Shown piece after piece: positions 53,041 through 61,809 of a stretch of DNA of 64,000 bases. The stretch covers positions 83,013 to 147,012 of the forward strand of contig CAJTAL010000008.1 of NCBI GenBank assembly GCA_910574285.1. Reading direction: 5' to 3'. The notes under the pieces were generated by a model that saw only the letters and a list, made by a program, of their open reading frames with translations, ran no database searches and had not been told where the DNA came from. How positions within the stretch are numbered: the stretch's first letter is position 1; each line of letters begins with the position of its first letter. Source of the stretch: Lachnospiraceae bacterium (GTDB lineage Bacteria; Bacillota; Clostridia; Lachnospirales; Lachnospiraceae). Made by a program: the position numbers and the translations under genes.

Positions 53041-53784
53041 TTACATTATAGTCCCGCCGTCAACTCCCAATATCTGTCCGGTAATAAATTTCGCTTTATC
53101 TGAAGCAAGAAATACCACGGCATCCGCAATATCTTCTGGAGATGCCATTCTTTCAAATCCTATTTTATTAATTCTGGAATCAAGAATTTCTTTGCTTATA
53201 TTTTGAATCATCTTTGTATCAGTCAACCCCGGCGCAATTGCATTAACTCTTATTTTAGAATGCGCCAATTCTTTTGATGCAGATTTTGTTAATGAAATTA
53301 CAGCCCCTTTAGTCGCTGAATATACAGACTGACCTGGATTTCCATATATACCGACAACGGAAGCAATATTAATAATACTTCCTTCTTTTTGCCGCATCAT
53401 GACACGTGCTGTATACTGCAATAATTCAATCAGTCCAAATACATTTACGGAAAACATTCTTTCAATGTGACTATGATTTATCATACCGATTTGTTCATTA
53501 TACTCAATCCCTGCAGCATTTACTAAAACGTCTATTTTCCCATACTTTTTTTTTACATTATGTACAAGATCTTTAATTTCCTGCTCATTTTCTATATTAG
53601 CAGTATATGGAAAAATATGATTCATATTTCTGCATCCTACTTTCCACTGGTCTACAGTGCCTCTTTGATGTTCTACCGCAATCACTGCTCCTGCACCTTC
53701 GCTCACAAATGCCTGACAAATAGAACTACCTATTCCCCCTCCTGCACCTGTAACAATGCACACTTTACTATCTAACATGTTCAT
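53041..53784 (-). CDS. Short-chain dehydrogenase (FabG-like)
   Basis: 247 residues. NAD(P) loop TGAGGGIG at 12-19, NAAGIEY near 90, catalytic Ser and YSATKGA near 155-161, and the C-terminal GQILGVDGGTIM are intact. FabG-type enzymes reduce 3-oxoacyl thioesters to 3-hydroxyacyl. Lying between the ligase and the carrier-protein gene, it may produce a 3-hydroxyacyl group on the carrier. ATG 53784 follows GAGG. Confidence 0.88.
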   Translation of the reverse strand: MNMLDSKVCIVTGAGGGIGSSICQAFVSEGAGAVIAVEHQRGTVDQWKVGCRNMNHIFPYTANIENEQEIKDLVHNVKKKYGKIDVLVNAAGIEYNEQIGMINHSHIERMFSVNVFGLIELLQYTARVMMRQKEGSIINIASVVGIYGNPGQSVYSATKGAVISLTKSASKELAHSKIRVNAIAPGLTDTKMIQNISKEILDSRINKIGFERMASPEDIADAVVFLASDKAKFITGQILGVDGGTIM

Positions 53785-53802
53785 TGTATAATCCTCACTC
53801 TT

Positions 53803-54033
53803 TTAACAATATTTATCAATAATCTCCAGCCCTGCACTATATGATGTCAAATTTAAAATATCCTGAGTATCCAACATAATCTCAAATTCATCCTCTATTG
53901 CAGTAACAAATGTCAGATGCAGCAAAGAGTTCCACTTTTCAGTATTTCCTCTTGTCATTGATTCATTAATAGGCATTCCATTCAATTCGAAAATTTCATT
54001 AACAATTCTGTCATATCTTTCCTTATTATTCAT
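53803..54033 (-). CDS. Acyl carrier protein-like
   Basis: 76 residues, four-helix ACP size. The phosphopantetheine serine is in KWNSLLHLTFVTAIEDEF (about Ser36), with Asn in place of the usual Asp of the DSL motif. It should carry thioester intermediates for the ligase and SDR encoded just downstream. It is clearly separate from fatty-acid synthesis genes, since no FabF/FabD is nearby. Confidence 0.82.
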   Translation of the reverse strand: MNNKERYDRIVNEIFELNGMPINESMTRGNTEKWNSLLHLTFVTAIEDEFEIMLDTQDILNLTSYSAGLEIIDKYC

Positions 54034-54090
54034 AATATTCCTTTTCCTTATTTATTTAATTAAATTATCACATACTTCATGTATTATGCA

Positions 54091-54741
54091 TTAGTTAAAG
54101 TCAAACGTTTCTAATTCTCCAATAACTCTTGCTGGGTTCCCAAATATCTGAGTATATTGTTTAACATCTTTCATCGCAATACTTCCGACTCCAATATAAG
54201 CTCCATCACCGACTTTAAGTCCTGGAAGTAATACGGCATGACTTCCAACATATACTCCTTTACCTATAACTGCTGTTGTCAAATTAGCGAAACCACCTGT
54301 TGTTGAATAATCTCCAATCTCACCGTCTAACGCAATTGTTGAACCTAATAAAGTAACAAATTTTCCAATTTTCACACAACTTTCAACATTATATGGAGTG
54401 ATTATTACACTTCCTTCTCCCACTTCAACATATTCTCCAAGAATTACATCTGGCGAAATAATTGTTTCAAAACAAGCTCCTTTTGCAATTAATACTTTCG
54501 CAATCTCATACTTATTTTTCGGATCAGAAATTCCCATTGCAAATAGCTCATTCTTATCTGGAACCCAATCCTTTATAGTCCCAATTAATTTTAAATCAGT
54601 GTTTATACCATCTAACGCATTTATGTTATCATCAATGCAACCTTTTATATTCCATCTTTTCTCAATAGCATTCATTCTGCTCAGGCAGGCAAATAACTTT
54701 CTTCCCATTCCTCCTGCTCCAACTATTATTATATTTTTCAT
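54091..54741 (-). CDS. NeuD/PglD-type acyltransferase
   Basis: 216 residues with N-terminal Rossmann-like domain (IIIVGAGGMGRK at 4-15) and C-terminal hexapeptide beta-helix (LGEYVEVGEGSVI through VGDGAYIGVGSIA). The typical catalytic His is not obvious where IGDYSTTGGFANL stands, so the active site may be altered. It may use the acyl group held on the nearby carrier protein instead of acetyl-CoA. The gene overlaps the Wzy-like gene by one base. Confidence 0.8.
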   Translation of the reverse strand: MKNIIIVGAGGMGRKLFACLSRMNAIEKRWNIKGCIDDNINALDGINTDLKLIGTIKDWVPDKNELFAMGISDPKNKYEIAKVLIAKGACFETIISPDVILGEYVEVGEGSVIITPYNVESCVKIGKFVTLLGSTIALDGEIGDYSTTGGFANLTTAVIGKGVYVGSHAVLLPGLKVGDGAYIGVGSIAMKDVKQYTQIFGNPARVIGELETFDFN

Positions 54742-56051
54742 TATTTATTCCTTTCCCTTATCTTTTGCATTGCTTTTATCTCAATGGTACGGCCAAATAT
54801 TGTAATTGCTCCGCCTAGTATTAAATAAATTAATCCCCATATTAAAAAACATAATAATGTTATCTTAGTTACTTGACCAACTCGATTAAAATCCAACCTA
54901 TTAATATACCATGCAAGATAAACTCCAAGAGAAATAACAAAACAACTATATTCTTTATAATATGAAAGATGCCGATTACTATAGCGTAGAAAAAGCAGCC
55001 ACAAAATAGTAAATAGTATCACACCAAATACTCCAAACATCGCGTAACTTTCTCCCCAAATTGTTCCCCCCACACCCATAGATCCATGGACTTCTAAATA
55101 AAGCCAGTCTGAAAAATACTCTGGATATACAAGTTTAATAGGAATTATCCGAGTCATTCCTGGTATAAAATCAATAAATCTATATACAATATCACCTATT
55201 GGCAATTTAATTCCTGATGTCAAAACATAATCATAATTAGCGATTATTACTCTTGGCTCATTAAACTCAAGGGCGTTAGCCCAAATAAGAGGATTTTGCA
55301 AGACTCGAATAGCTCCGCTTATATCACCATTCATAATATACGTATCTACTGTTCTGTATATCAACAGAAAAACAATCGCAATTGCACCAAATATATATAT
55401 TGTAAAACTATTCTTCTTGCTTCTCCATAAGCTATATCCCTTTTCGCATATTACAATAACAATCAACGTTGCTAAAAAAGCTCTGGACCCAGCAAAAAAT
55501 ATTGTCAGCTCTATTAAAAGACTTGGTATCCAAATCATTTTCTTTTTATTGTGCAAACCATAAGCAAATGATGGAAATGAACCATATAGACTGATTATAA
55601 AAAAAATATTACTCTCTTCCCATACGTTTGCTTTTCCTGCTGCAAACCCTGAAAACCCAATTTTTATTATATTTATTACTGCAAAAACAACCATTATTGT
55701 TGTATAAATATAAAAAGATGTATCAAGTATTTTAGGATACTGTACATCAGTTTCTTTTTTTTGTTCAAATAGATAATTATTTTTAATAAATTTTATAGTT
55801 TTTCCTTTTTCGGCCGCTCTTGTTATAAATAGAAATATAAAAATAATAAATATTTGTAAATATATTAAATAATATAATTCATGAGAAAGTTTTGGACGAT
55901 AATAACCAGAAATACCTATCCCGGGAATGCAATAAATCGAGTATACAATAAAACACATTGTACATACACTCAATATGTCTAATCTATTTCTCAATGTACA
56001 AATAATTAGTATAATTATTCCTATCAAATAAAACATGCTATAAATACTCAA
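54741..56051 (-). CDS. O-antigen/capsule polymerase (Wzy-like)
   Basis: 436 residues with about 11-12 TM helices and a longer external loop near 250-330 holding INGDISGAIR and YPEYFSDWLYLEVHGSMG. The topology and position in the locus fit a Wzy polymerase that joins repeat units on the outer face. Wzy proteins have little sequence conservation, so the call rests on topology and context. Oligosaccharide repeat polymerases of the OAG family are the closest concept. Confidence 0.75.
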   Translation of the reverse strand: MSIYSMFYLIGIIILIICTLRNRLDILSVCTMCFIVYSIYCIPGIGISGYYRPKLSHELYYLIYLQIFIIFIFLFITRAAEKGKTIKFIKNNYLFEQKKETDVQYPKILDTSFYIYTTIMVVFAVINIIKIGFSGFAAGKANVWEESNIFFIISLYGSFPSFAYGLHNKKKMIWIPSLLIELTIFFAGSRAFLATLIVIVICEKGYSLWRSKKNSFTIYIFGAIAIVFLLIYRTVDTYIMNGDISGAIRVLQNPLIWANALEFNEPRVIIANYDYVLTSGIKLPIGDIVYRFIDFIPGMTRIIPIKLVYPEYFSDWLYLEVHGSMGVGGTIWGESYAMFGVFGVILFTILWLLFLRYSNRHLSYYKEYSCFVISLGVYLAWYINRLDFNRVGQVTKITLLCFLIWGLIYLILGGAITIFGRTIEIKAMQKIRERNK

Positions 56052-56183
56052 AATCCAATCATCTCCCTTTTATTCTAATCCATTTATAAAACCATTACCT
56101 TCAATTGATTTAAGAATAATTCCACTACTGATACTCTCTTTATACTTTCTGAAATCCCAATACTCTAGTAAATGATAGTCAAT

Positions 56184-56774
56184 CTAAGAATTATATATAT
56201 TTTTTCCTGCTAATACAGTATAGATTGTTCTAAAAAAAATCTTTGTATCTAATATAAAGCTGACTTCTAATGCATATTGTGCATCAAACTCAAACTTTTC
56301 TTCCTGAGTGATAGAATTTCTATAATAAGCTTGTGTATATCCTGTAATTCCGGGTTTTACCTTTAGTCGCACCAACCTTTTTTCATCATACAGTTCAAGC
56401 GGCTTATCTATAGTCGTAGGTCTTGGTCCTATAATACTCATATCTCCTTTCAAAACATTTATAATCTGTGGAATTTCATCAATAGATGTTTTTCTTAATA
56501 CTCGTCCAATTTTGGTAATTCTGGGATCATCTGGAGAATTATATGTAGAATTATCATCATTTCTAATATCAGGCGCATCCATTTTCATAGAACGAAACTT
56601 ATACATCTCATACACACATCCATTCAAACCTCTTCGCTTTGCCCTATAAAAGACACTTCCATGATCCTCCAAAAAAATAAAAGGTGCAATAATTACAAAT
56701 AATATAATAAAAAAAGGAAACGCACATATTGAGATAATCAAATCTATTATTCTTTTTATATACATTGCGTACAT
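56184..56774 (-). CDS. Initiating phosphoglycosyl transferase (PglC-like)
   Basis: 196 residues, the small monotopic form. A re-entrant hydrophobic N-terminus (about 8-32) is followed by YRAKRRG, the catalytic KFRSMKMDAP, RKTSIDEIPQIINVLKGDMS near 115 and IGPRPT. It attaches the first sugar phosphate, often diNAc-bacillosamine or a HexNAc, to undecaprenyl phosphate. It overlaps in position with the ATP-grasp gene (stop and start adjacent). A 130-bp AT-rich gap separates it from Wzy. Confidence 0.92.
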   Translation of the reverse strand: MYAMYIKRIIDLIISICAFPFFIILFVIIAPFIFLEDHGSVFYRAKRRGLNGCVYEMYKFRSMKMDAPDIRNDDNSTYNSPDDPRITKIGRVLRKTSIDEIPQIINVLKGDMSIIGPRPTTIDKPLELYDEKRLVRLKVKPGITGYTQAYYRNSITQEEKFEFDAQYALEVSFILDTKIFFRTIYTVLAGKNIYNS

Positions 56775-57959
56775 TTATTCCACCTTTACAGCTATTTTTT
56801 TAAGCGCTTTTTCACAGATAGATGATGCTTCTTCAATAGATTCTCCCTGAGCAATAACATATCCTACCCTGTCAATACTATCGCAAATTTCTTCAGCCAT
56901 ATCTCCTATATTTTTTTGCATAGAAACTCTGTATACTCCATTAATCTCACTTGCTTCTTCTAATCCAGTAATTGATTTAATTTTGCCAATCCCTGTCTTC
57001 ATATAGCGAATAGCACTTGCTCTGTTAAATTTAGGTTCTATATCTACCTTATCTCCGCACGCAAGTCGAATTGTTGCGGCTAATATATCAATTCCCGTTG
57101 ATAACGGTACGAGATCTGTAGTTATAAAATCCCCTCCTAAACGTGCCCCTATCTCAATTAGCTTTGGCCCGCTTTCTGTGAGCATCATCTCCACATGTGC
57201 CGGTCCATTCTGGATACCAACGGCTAACATTGCTTTTGCCGTAATATCATATATCTCCTGATACATGGTTGCAATGGCTTCCGATGGCTGACTATGTCCC
57301 ATCTCAACAAAATGGGGAGCCCCTGTTGTTATTTTATCTGTTATCTGTATCACATAAAAAGAACCGTTTACTGCAAAAGCTTCAACACTAATTTCTCTGC
57401 CAATCAGAAGTTCTTCTACGATAACTGTTCCGCTGCGGCTGTTTTCATAACTATATTCAATACCTGAATGCAATTCAGAATCATTGTTCGCTATTATAAC
57501 GCCACGACTTCCTGAATTGTCAACTGGTTTACATATGCATGGATAAATTATATTTTCTTTTATCTCTTCAATCTTCTTATTCTCTACAACTGAGTACCGT
57601 GAATGAGGAACGTTAAACTCTTCAAATTTTTTAATCATTCGAGCCTTATCTGTAGCATTTAAGGCTGTTTCTTCAGATATACCAATAAGACCTAACTTAT
57701 CACATGTGTAGGCAATAGCTCTCATCGGCATATCCGTAGCAACAGTTGTAATTCCAGATGCCTCGAATTCTTCTGTAGCTTTACACACACCATTTGCATC
57801 AATAGTGCTTACATTATGAAACCAATCGGCATACTTAATCCCGACAGCATTAGGATTAAAATCAACAACTCCTACTTCATAACCCAATTCTTTGGCCTTT
57901 TGAATTATTGGAACTTGCAGCGCAGATGCCCCGACAATCATCACTTTCTTTAATGCCAT
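56775..57959 (-). CDS. ATP-grasp ligase
   Basis: 394 residues. The N-terminal pre-ATP domain has IVGASALQVPII; the ATP-grasp core has YPCICKPVDNSGSRGV near 140, VEELLIGREISVEAF near 185, and the metal-binding HVEMMLTE and IEIGARLGGD near 255-275. Enzymes of this type ligate carboxylates to amines. In this locus it may add an amino acid or other acid to an amino sugar (made by the adjacent DegT enzyme). This is inference. Confidence 0.85.
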   Translation of the reverse strand: MALKKVMIVGASALQVPIIQKAKELGYEVGVVDFNPNAVGIKYADWFHNVSTIDANGVCKATEEFEASGITTVATDMPMRAIAYTCDKLGLIGISEETALNATDKARMIKKFEEFNVPHSRYSVVENKKIEEIKENIIYPCICKPVDNSGSRGVIIANNDSELHSGIEYSYENSRSGTVIVEELLIGREISVEAFAVNGSFYVIQITDKITTGAPHFVEMGHSQPSEAIATMYQEIYDITAKAMLAVGIQNGPAHVEMMLTESGPKLIEIGARLGGDFITTDLVPLSTGIDILAATIRLACGDKVDIEPKFNRASAIRYMKTGIGKIKSITGLEEASEINGVYRVSMQKNIGDMAEEICDSIDRVGYVIAQGESIEEASSICEKALKKIAVKVE

Positions 57960-58040
57960 ACTTTTTTATCCTCTTTCACTTCTTCTAATAATCATTAATA
58001 CTTCTGCAGCAATATTTCTCAAATGTTTTTTCTCAAAAAA

Positions 58041-59300
58041 TTATACATATTCACGTATTATTTTTTTAAAATTATAGATGATATAATCAACATCTCCATC
58101 ACTCAATTTAGTGTGTAATGGAAGTGTAATTAAGTTTACATAATAATTATAAGCATTAGGAAAGTCTTTTATTTTCCATCCCATTTCCTTGTATGCTGTC
58201 ATCATCGGAAGCGGTTTGTAATGAACGTTAGTTGATATACCTCTTTCTGCAAGTTTTATAATTATTTCTCTTCTCTCCTGATCACTGATCCCGGGCACTC
58301 TCGTCAAATATAAATGACCAGAAGAAATACTATCTTCTGTATAATGAAACAAATGTTTTATTGAAAGTTCATCACTCATTACATCATATTTTTCAATTAT
58401 TTCTCTTCTTCTGGCTAACATCTCTGGATATCGATTCAATTGTTTTAAACCAATTCCTGCCATAATATCAGTCATATTACATTTATACCAGGGACCAACA
58501 ATATCATATTCCCATGCTCCAAGTTGAGTTTTAGCCAATGCATCCTTACTTTGACCATGCAGACTATATAATTGAAATTGATGATATATTTCTTCATTGT
58601 CAATTCCCGGAATATCTTTCCACGTGGAAGCGCCCCCCTCTGCTGTGGTAAAATTTTTAACGGCATGAAATGAGAAATCAGTAAAGTCCGCAATTTCACC
58701 TGCTCTTTTCCCTTTTCTTCTGGCGCCAAGAGCATGCGCAGCATCGGAAAAAACAAGAATCCTGCCAATAGCCTGCTGGATTCTTGCTCCGAGATCTGAT
58801 CCTTCTTTTGCCTTAAAAAGATTTTTTTTACTTTCCACTGCAGCATATAATTTGTCATAATCTATAATGATACCACCAAGATCAACAGCAATTACCGCCT
58901 TAGTCTTTTCCGTAATAGCCAATGCTACTTTATCGTAATCCATTTCAATAGAATCCGGTTGACTATCTATAAATACAACTTTTGCTCCACAATGTATAAC
59001 TGCTGATGCAGAAGCTGTATATGTATAAGCAGGCACAATCACTTCGTCACCTGGTCCAATTCCGCAAATTCGGAGATTTAATTCCTCTGCCGCTGTCGCT
59101 GAATTCAAGCAAACTACTTTCGACGTATGACAAAATTCTGCAAGTCTTTTTTCTAATTCCTTTGTTCTTGGTCCTGTTGTAATCCAACCAGATTTCAGCA
59201 CTTGAATAACCTCTGCAATCTCTGAATCTGATATATCCGGTGGACTAAATGGAATACTTTTTTTCACTTCAACATCTTTCATCTTTTCTAAACCTATCAT
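58041..59300 (-). CDS. DegT-family sugar aminotransferase
   Basis: 419 residues. SIPFSPPDISDSEI at the N-terminus, GWITTGPRTKELE near 45, the PLP lysine in FSFHAVKNFTTAEGG near 215 and SDAAHALG near 185 are present. It aminates a 4-keto (or 3-keto) nucleotide sugar; the sequence resembles PglE/PerA-type rather than PseC-type enzymes. Together with the PglC-like transferase, it suggests that the first sugar of the repeat is an amino-deoxy sugar, but no second 4,6-dehydratase is present here. It is the first biosynthetic gene after LoaP2. Confidence 0.88.
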   Translation of the reverse strand: MIGLEKMKDVEVKKSIPFSPPDISDSEIAEVIQVLKSGWITTGPRTKELEKRLAEFCHTSKVVCLNSATAAEELNLRICGIGPGDEVIVPAYTYTASASAVIHCGAKVVFIDSQPDSIEMDYDKVALAITEKTKAVIAVDLGGIIIDYDKLYAAVESKKNLFKAKEGSDLGARIQQAIGRILVFSDAAHALGARRKGKRAGEIADFTDFSFHAVKNFTTAEGGASTWKDIPGIDNEEIYHQFQLYSLHGQSKDALAKTQLGAWEYDIVGPWYKCNMTDIMAGIGLKQLNRYPEMLARRREIIEKYDVMSDELSIKHLFHYTEDSISSGHLYLTRVPGISDQERREIIIKLAERGISTNVHYKPLPMMTAYKEMGWKIKDFPNAYNYYVNLITLPLHTKLSDGDVDYIIYNFKKIIREYV

Positions 59301-59366
59301 ACATTTTCTTCCTATTTTTCTTTATAAACATACGATAAAAATTTCTACGAGATTTGCAATTTTTCT

Positions 59367-59888
59367 CTATCTCTTTCCCACCATCTCAATCCCCAAATGT
59401 ATCACTGTCTTCCGATTCATAAAGTCCACCTCCACCTTCGCGATCCTCCTGTGCAAATCTATCTTCTTAATACACCCTTCCATATTCTTCAAAGGTCCTG
59501 AAAGAATCGTAATCTCATCATCTTCTGATACAGCTATCTGGGAAAGTTGTACCTCCATATCCCTCCCAGGCTCTTCCATAATCCGCCGAAGCCACTCTAC
59601 TTCATGATCTGGAAGCGGGATAAACTGTTCCTCTTCTTTTCCCAGCATCTTTGTGAACGCCGGTACGCACCGCAATTTCTGATATAGCTCCTGAATACAG
59701 TTGCTTGTTATGAACACATATCCAGGTAGCAGTTTCTCCTGAAACTCTCTCCATTCTCCCCGGAACTTCTTTCTTACACGGCGCATAGGGTGAAAACAGG
59801 AATCATACAACCCATTATCCACGATAATCCTGACCTGCTCTTCCACCCTGTCTTCCGTTCCTGTTGCTACCTGCATCACATAGTACAA
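59367..59888 (-). CDS. LoaP-like NusG paralogue, antiterminator 2
   Basis: 173 residues. The NusG N-terminal domain (about 1-105; YYVMQVATGTE, KLLPGYVFI) and a C-terminal KOW motif (VSEDDEITILSGPLKNMEG near 120-138) are both present. LoaP proteins ride with RNA polymerase and let it pass terminators within long polysaccharide or antibiotic operons. A TTG start at 59888 is used, 7 nt after CGGAGG. Only about 30 nt separate it from a large terminator-like hairpin, so its own expression may depend on read-through. Confidence 0.85.
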   Translation of the reverse strand: MYYVMQVATGTEDRVEEQVRIIVDNGLYDSCFHPMRRVRKKFRGEWREFQEKLLPGYVFITSNCIQELYQKLRCVPAFTKMLGKEEEQFIPLPDHEVEWLRRIMEEPGRDMEVQLSQIAVSEDDEITILSGPLKNMEGCIKKIDLHRRIAKVEVDFMNRKTVIHLGIEMVGKR

Positions 59889-59918
59889 AATAAAATCCTC
59901 CGTTTGAGTCCCTTTACG

Positions 59919-60028
59919 GCAAAAAAAGACCGCCGGGTAATGTTATTTCCATTCCATACAGCCGCTATCCAATATGATTTCCGGCTTATATTATGGAGAT
60001 ATAACATTACCCGACGGTCTTTTTTTGC
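59919..60028 (-). terminator. 28-bp-stem inverted repeat with U7 before LoaP2
   Basis: Arms at 59919-59946 and 60001-60028 pair over 28 positions with one G-U. On the minus strand the base ends in seven U. The 54-nt loop contains a second inverted repeat (TCCATA/TATGGA and AGCCG/CGGCT, 59953-59997). The length is unusual for a terminator. It could be a regulated barrier controlled by LoaP1 or a palindromic MITE that acts as a terminator. Confidence 0.75.
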
Positions 60029-60418
60029 TTACGCTTTCGTTTATATGGAGATTGTTATCCGTACCAGAGCATTATAATAGCGAAGCATTCCCAAGGAGTA
60101 TGCTTCGCCATCCATGCCCGCAGAATACTTCTGCTGCCACAGTAACTTGTCCATTCCCTGCAGATGAGATTCGCATACCATAATGCATACTCACGAATCT
60201 GATAATATCTATGATCATCCGCAGTTATTTTAAGACGCCGGATATGTCATACCCCCGGAAATCCAAGTGCCCCAGCTGCAAGGACATCCTGAAAGGTAAT
60301 CCTGATTTTTCTTATCTAATCTTAATTACTCGATCTGAATACTTCTATTTCTCTTTTTCACGCTAAGATACGCCAACTATCTCGATACTCTCAGATCAAT
60401 ATTTTGTATGAAATGATT
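60029..60418 (-). other. Structured untranslated region between the LoaP genes
   Basis: 390 bp with no supportable gene. On the minus strand it contains a 9-bp stem GCGAAGCAT/ATGCTTCGC (60080-60108) and a 6-bp stem GCAGAA/TTCTGC (60120-60134). LoaP systems need a leader hairpin for loading, so these are candidates. A plus-strand frame with a CPSC pair (60244-60366) has no ribosome site. Confidence 0.35.
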
Positions 60419-60925
60419 CTACGTCTTCGACACAATCTCCAACCCTACCCGTATTTTCTGCCTTTGCCCCAGCATTGGCATTTCTAAAAATGCTCGACGT
60501 TTATGGCGATCAATCCTACTTATATATCTTTCTTTCCCTACAAGCGGACCTGAATATACTTTAATCTCAGACTGCTCGATTACACCTTCAGACATTTCTA
60601 TAGTCTGTTCTTTTCCTCCAAATGCAGTGAGAAAGTCTACCTCATCATCTGTCAGTGCGGCAATCTTGTGATCGGCTTCCAGAAGCTGAGTGAATCCCTT
60701 GATACGATTCAGCTCTTCATGCAAGAGATCCGCCTGCTCCGTCACCAAGAATATATATCCTGGAAAAAGAAGCTTCTGCTGAATGGTCCACTCACCCTGT
60801 ACATGTCTTTTCTCCTCATAGTAGAAGACGTAACAATCTTTCAACAGACCGCGAGGGAATTTCTCCTGGCACTGCATCCGTACATATTCTTCTGAACCTT
60901 CCCGAACCCGGACAACACACCACAT
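60419..60925 (-). CDS. LoaP-like NusG paralogue, antiterminator 1
   Basis: 168 residues, same architecture as LoaP2 but divergent: MWCVVRVREGSEE and KLLFPGYIFLV in the NusG domain, and the KOW segment IEQSEIKVYSGPLVGKER near 125. ATG 60925 is 8 nt from AGGA; an ATG at 60940 overlaps that site. It has its own promoter. Two LoaP genes in series are unusual; LoaP1 may drive elongation through the hairpin before LoaP2. Confidence 0.85.
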   Translation of the reverse strand: MWCVVRVREGSEEYVRMQCQEKFPRGLLKDCYVFYYEEKRHVQGEWTIQQKLLFPGYIFLVTEQADLLHEELNRIKGFTQLLEADHKIAALTDDEVDFLTAFGGKEQTIEMSEGVIEQSEIKVYSGPLVGKERYISRIDRHKRRAFLEMPMLGQRQKIRVGLEIVSKT

Positions 60926-60996
60926 ATCTGCTTTCCTCATTTCTCAAACTATAAAACACATCTTATCGCGTCGGTGAACATTTCATCACATACTAT

Positions 60997-61026
60997 AAGA
61001 TACCCCTCCCCGTAGTATTTTGTCAA
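60997..61026 (-). promoter_or_regulatory. Promoter of the LoaP1-glycan operon
   Basis: TTGACA (61021-61026), an 18-bp spacer and TATCTT (60997-61002) on the minus strand, about 65 nt upstream of the LoaP1 start. Confidence 0.65.
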
Positions 61027-61080
61027 GCTATTTCGAGAAATATCTATGGTAAATATATCTAAAAGTCATTATTTCAACAA

Positions 61081-61224
61081 TTAATTTAGAAGATATTCAT
61101 TCCGTTTCATGCGGGCGGCGCAGTCCGGGCAGTATTTCGCCCGGTTGGAGCCGGGAAGGAAAAGCCTGGCGCAGGCGGAGCACTTCTTCCATTCCAGCCG
61201 GTGGAAAAGAACCGCTTCCAACTC
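61081..61224 (-). pseudogene. C-terminal zinc-ribbon-like fragment
   Basis: A frame of 47 codons with paired cysteines, KKCSACARLFLPGS and KYCPDCAARMKRN, ending in a natural stop. It is bounded upstream by TAG (61225-61227) and has no start codon with a ribosome site. Such C-termini occur in larger proteins of mobile or phage-derived loci. It is a truncated remnant. Confidence 0.6.
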
Positions 61225-61311
61225 CTAGTCAAGGGAAAGGACAACAGAGCAATACCACTGGCCTAAAAGCAAATGGAAGATACTCCCCGGAAATGAATTT
61301 ATTGTTAATTC

Positions 61312-61353
61312 TTCGTGCAAAATATTGTATTTTTCGTGCAGATAGCATATACT
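61312..61353 (+). promoter_or_regulatory. Promoter with operator repeats of dinJ
   Basis: TTGTAT (61325-61330), 17-bp spacer, TATACT (61348-61353). TTCGTGCA occurs at 61312-61319 and 61333-61340, 21 bp apart, flanking and overlapping the -35. This fits autorepression by the antitoxin. Confidence 0.5.
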
Positions 61354-61435
61354 GTAATTACCAGCAGGAAATACCGCAAGGATATACCATTATGCCCTGG
61401 GAACACGGGCAAGAACAATGAAAGGAGATGGTTAT

Positions 61436-61714
61436 ATGGCTGGCTCTACTACAAACATCAGCATCCGTATGGATTCAGACCTGAAAGCGCAGGCTGACAG
61501 GCTGTTCGGGGAACTCGGCATGAACCTGACAACGGCATTCAATATTTTTGTCCGCCAATCTCTCCGTGAGGGGCGGATTCCCTTTGACATTTCCCTCAAC
61601 CAGCCCAACAGCGAAACGGTTGCCGCCATGCTGGAGGCAGAAAGGATTGCGAAAAACCCAGCGGTAAAAGGATATACCGATCTGGACGAACTGTTTGCAG
61701 ACCTGAAAGCATGA
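61436..61714 (+). CDS. dinJ: DinJ/RelB-family antitoxin
   Basis: 92 residues. The N-terminal ribbon-helix-helix (NISIRMDSDLKAQADRLFGELG region) binds DNA; LTTAFNIFVRQSLREGRIPFDI is the family hallmark. The C-terminal tail normally neutralises the YafQ toxin. ATG 61436 follows AAAGGAGATGG. Its TGA overlaps the ATG of a toxin gene that is broken after 16 codons, so this is an orphan antitoxin. Confidence 0.93.
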   Translation: MAGSTTNISIRMDSDLKAQADRLFGELGMNLTTAFNIFVRQSLREGRIPFDISLNQPNSETVAAMLEAERIAKNPAVKGYTDLDELFADLKA

Positions 61715-61809
61715 GGAAGGCAAAATATACCGTCAAGCCCACCTCACAATTTAAGAAAGTAATGCTCTTTACCTGCCGCCGTATGGAGTGTTGCCCTTTT
61801 CTTGAATAA
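61711..61809 (+). pseudogene. YafQ-type toxin, only first 16 codons remain
   Basis: Starts MRKAKYTVKPTSQFKK, the usual beginning of YafQ, overlapping the antitoxin stop (ATGA). From 61759 the sequence is unrelated and the frame stops at 61809. All catalytic residues of the mRNA interferase are lost. Confidence 0.8.

Noticed and set aside
58472..58858. Minus-strand frame inside the DegT aminotransferase gene
   Set aside because: It is an alternative frame of a gene with intact family motifs.
60244..60366. 41-codon rightward frame with a CPSC pair
   Set aside because: No ribosome binding site and it lies in a structured untranslated region of the leftward operon.
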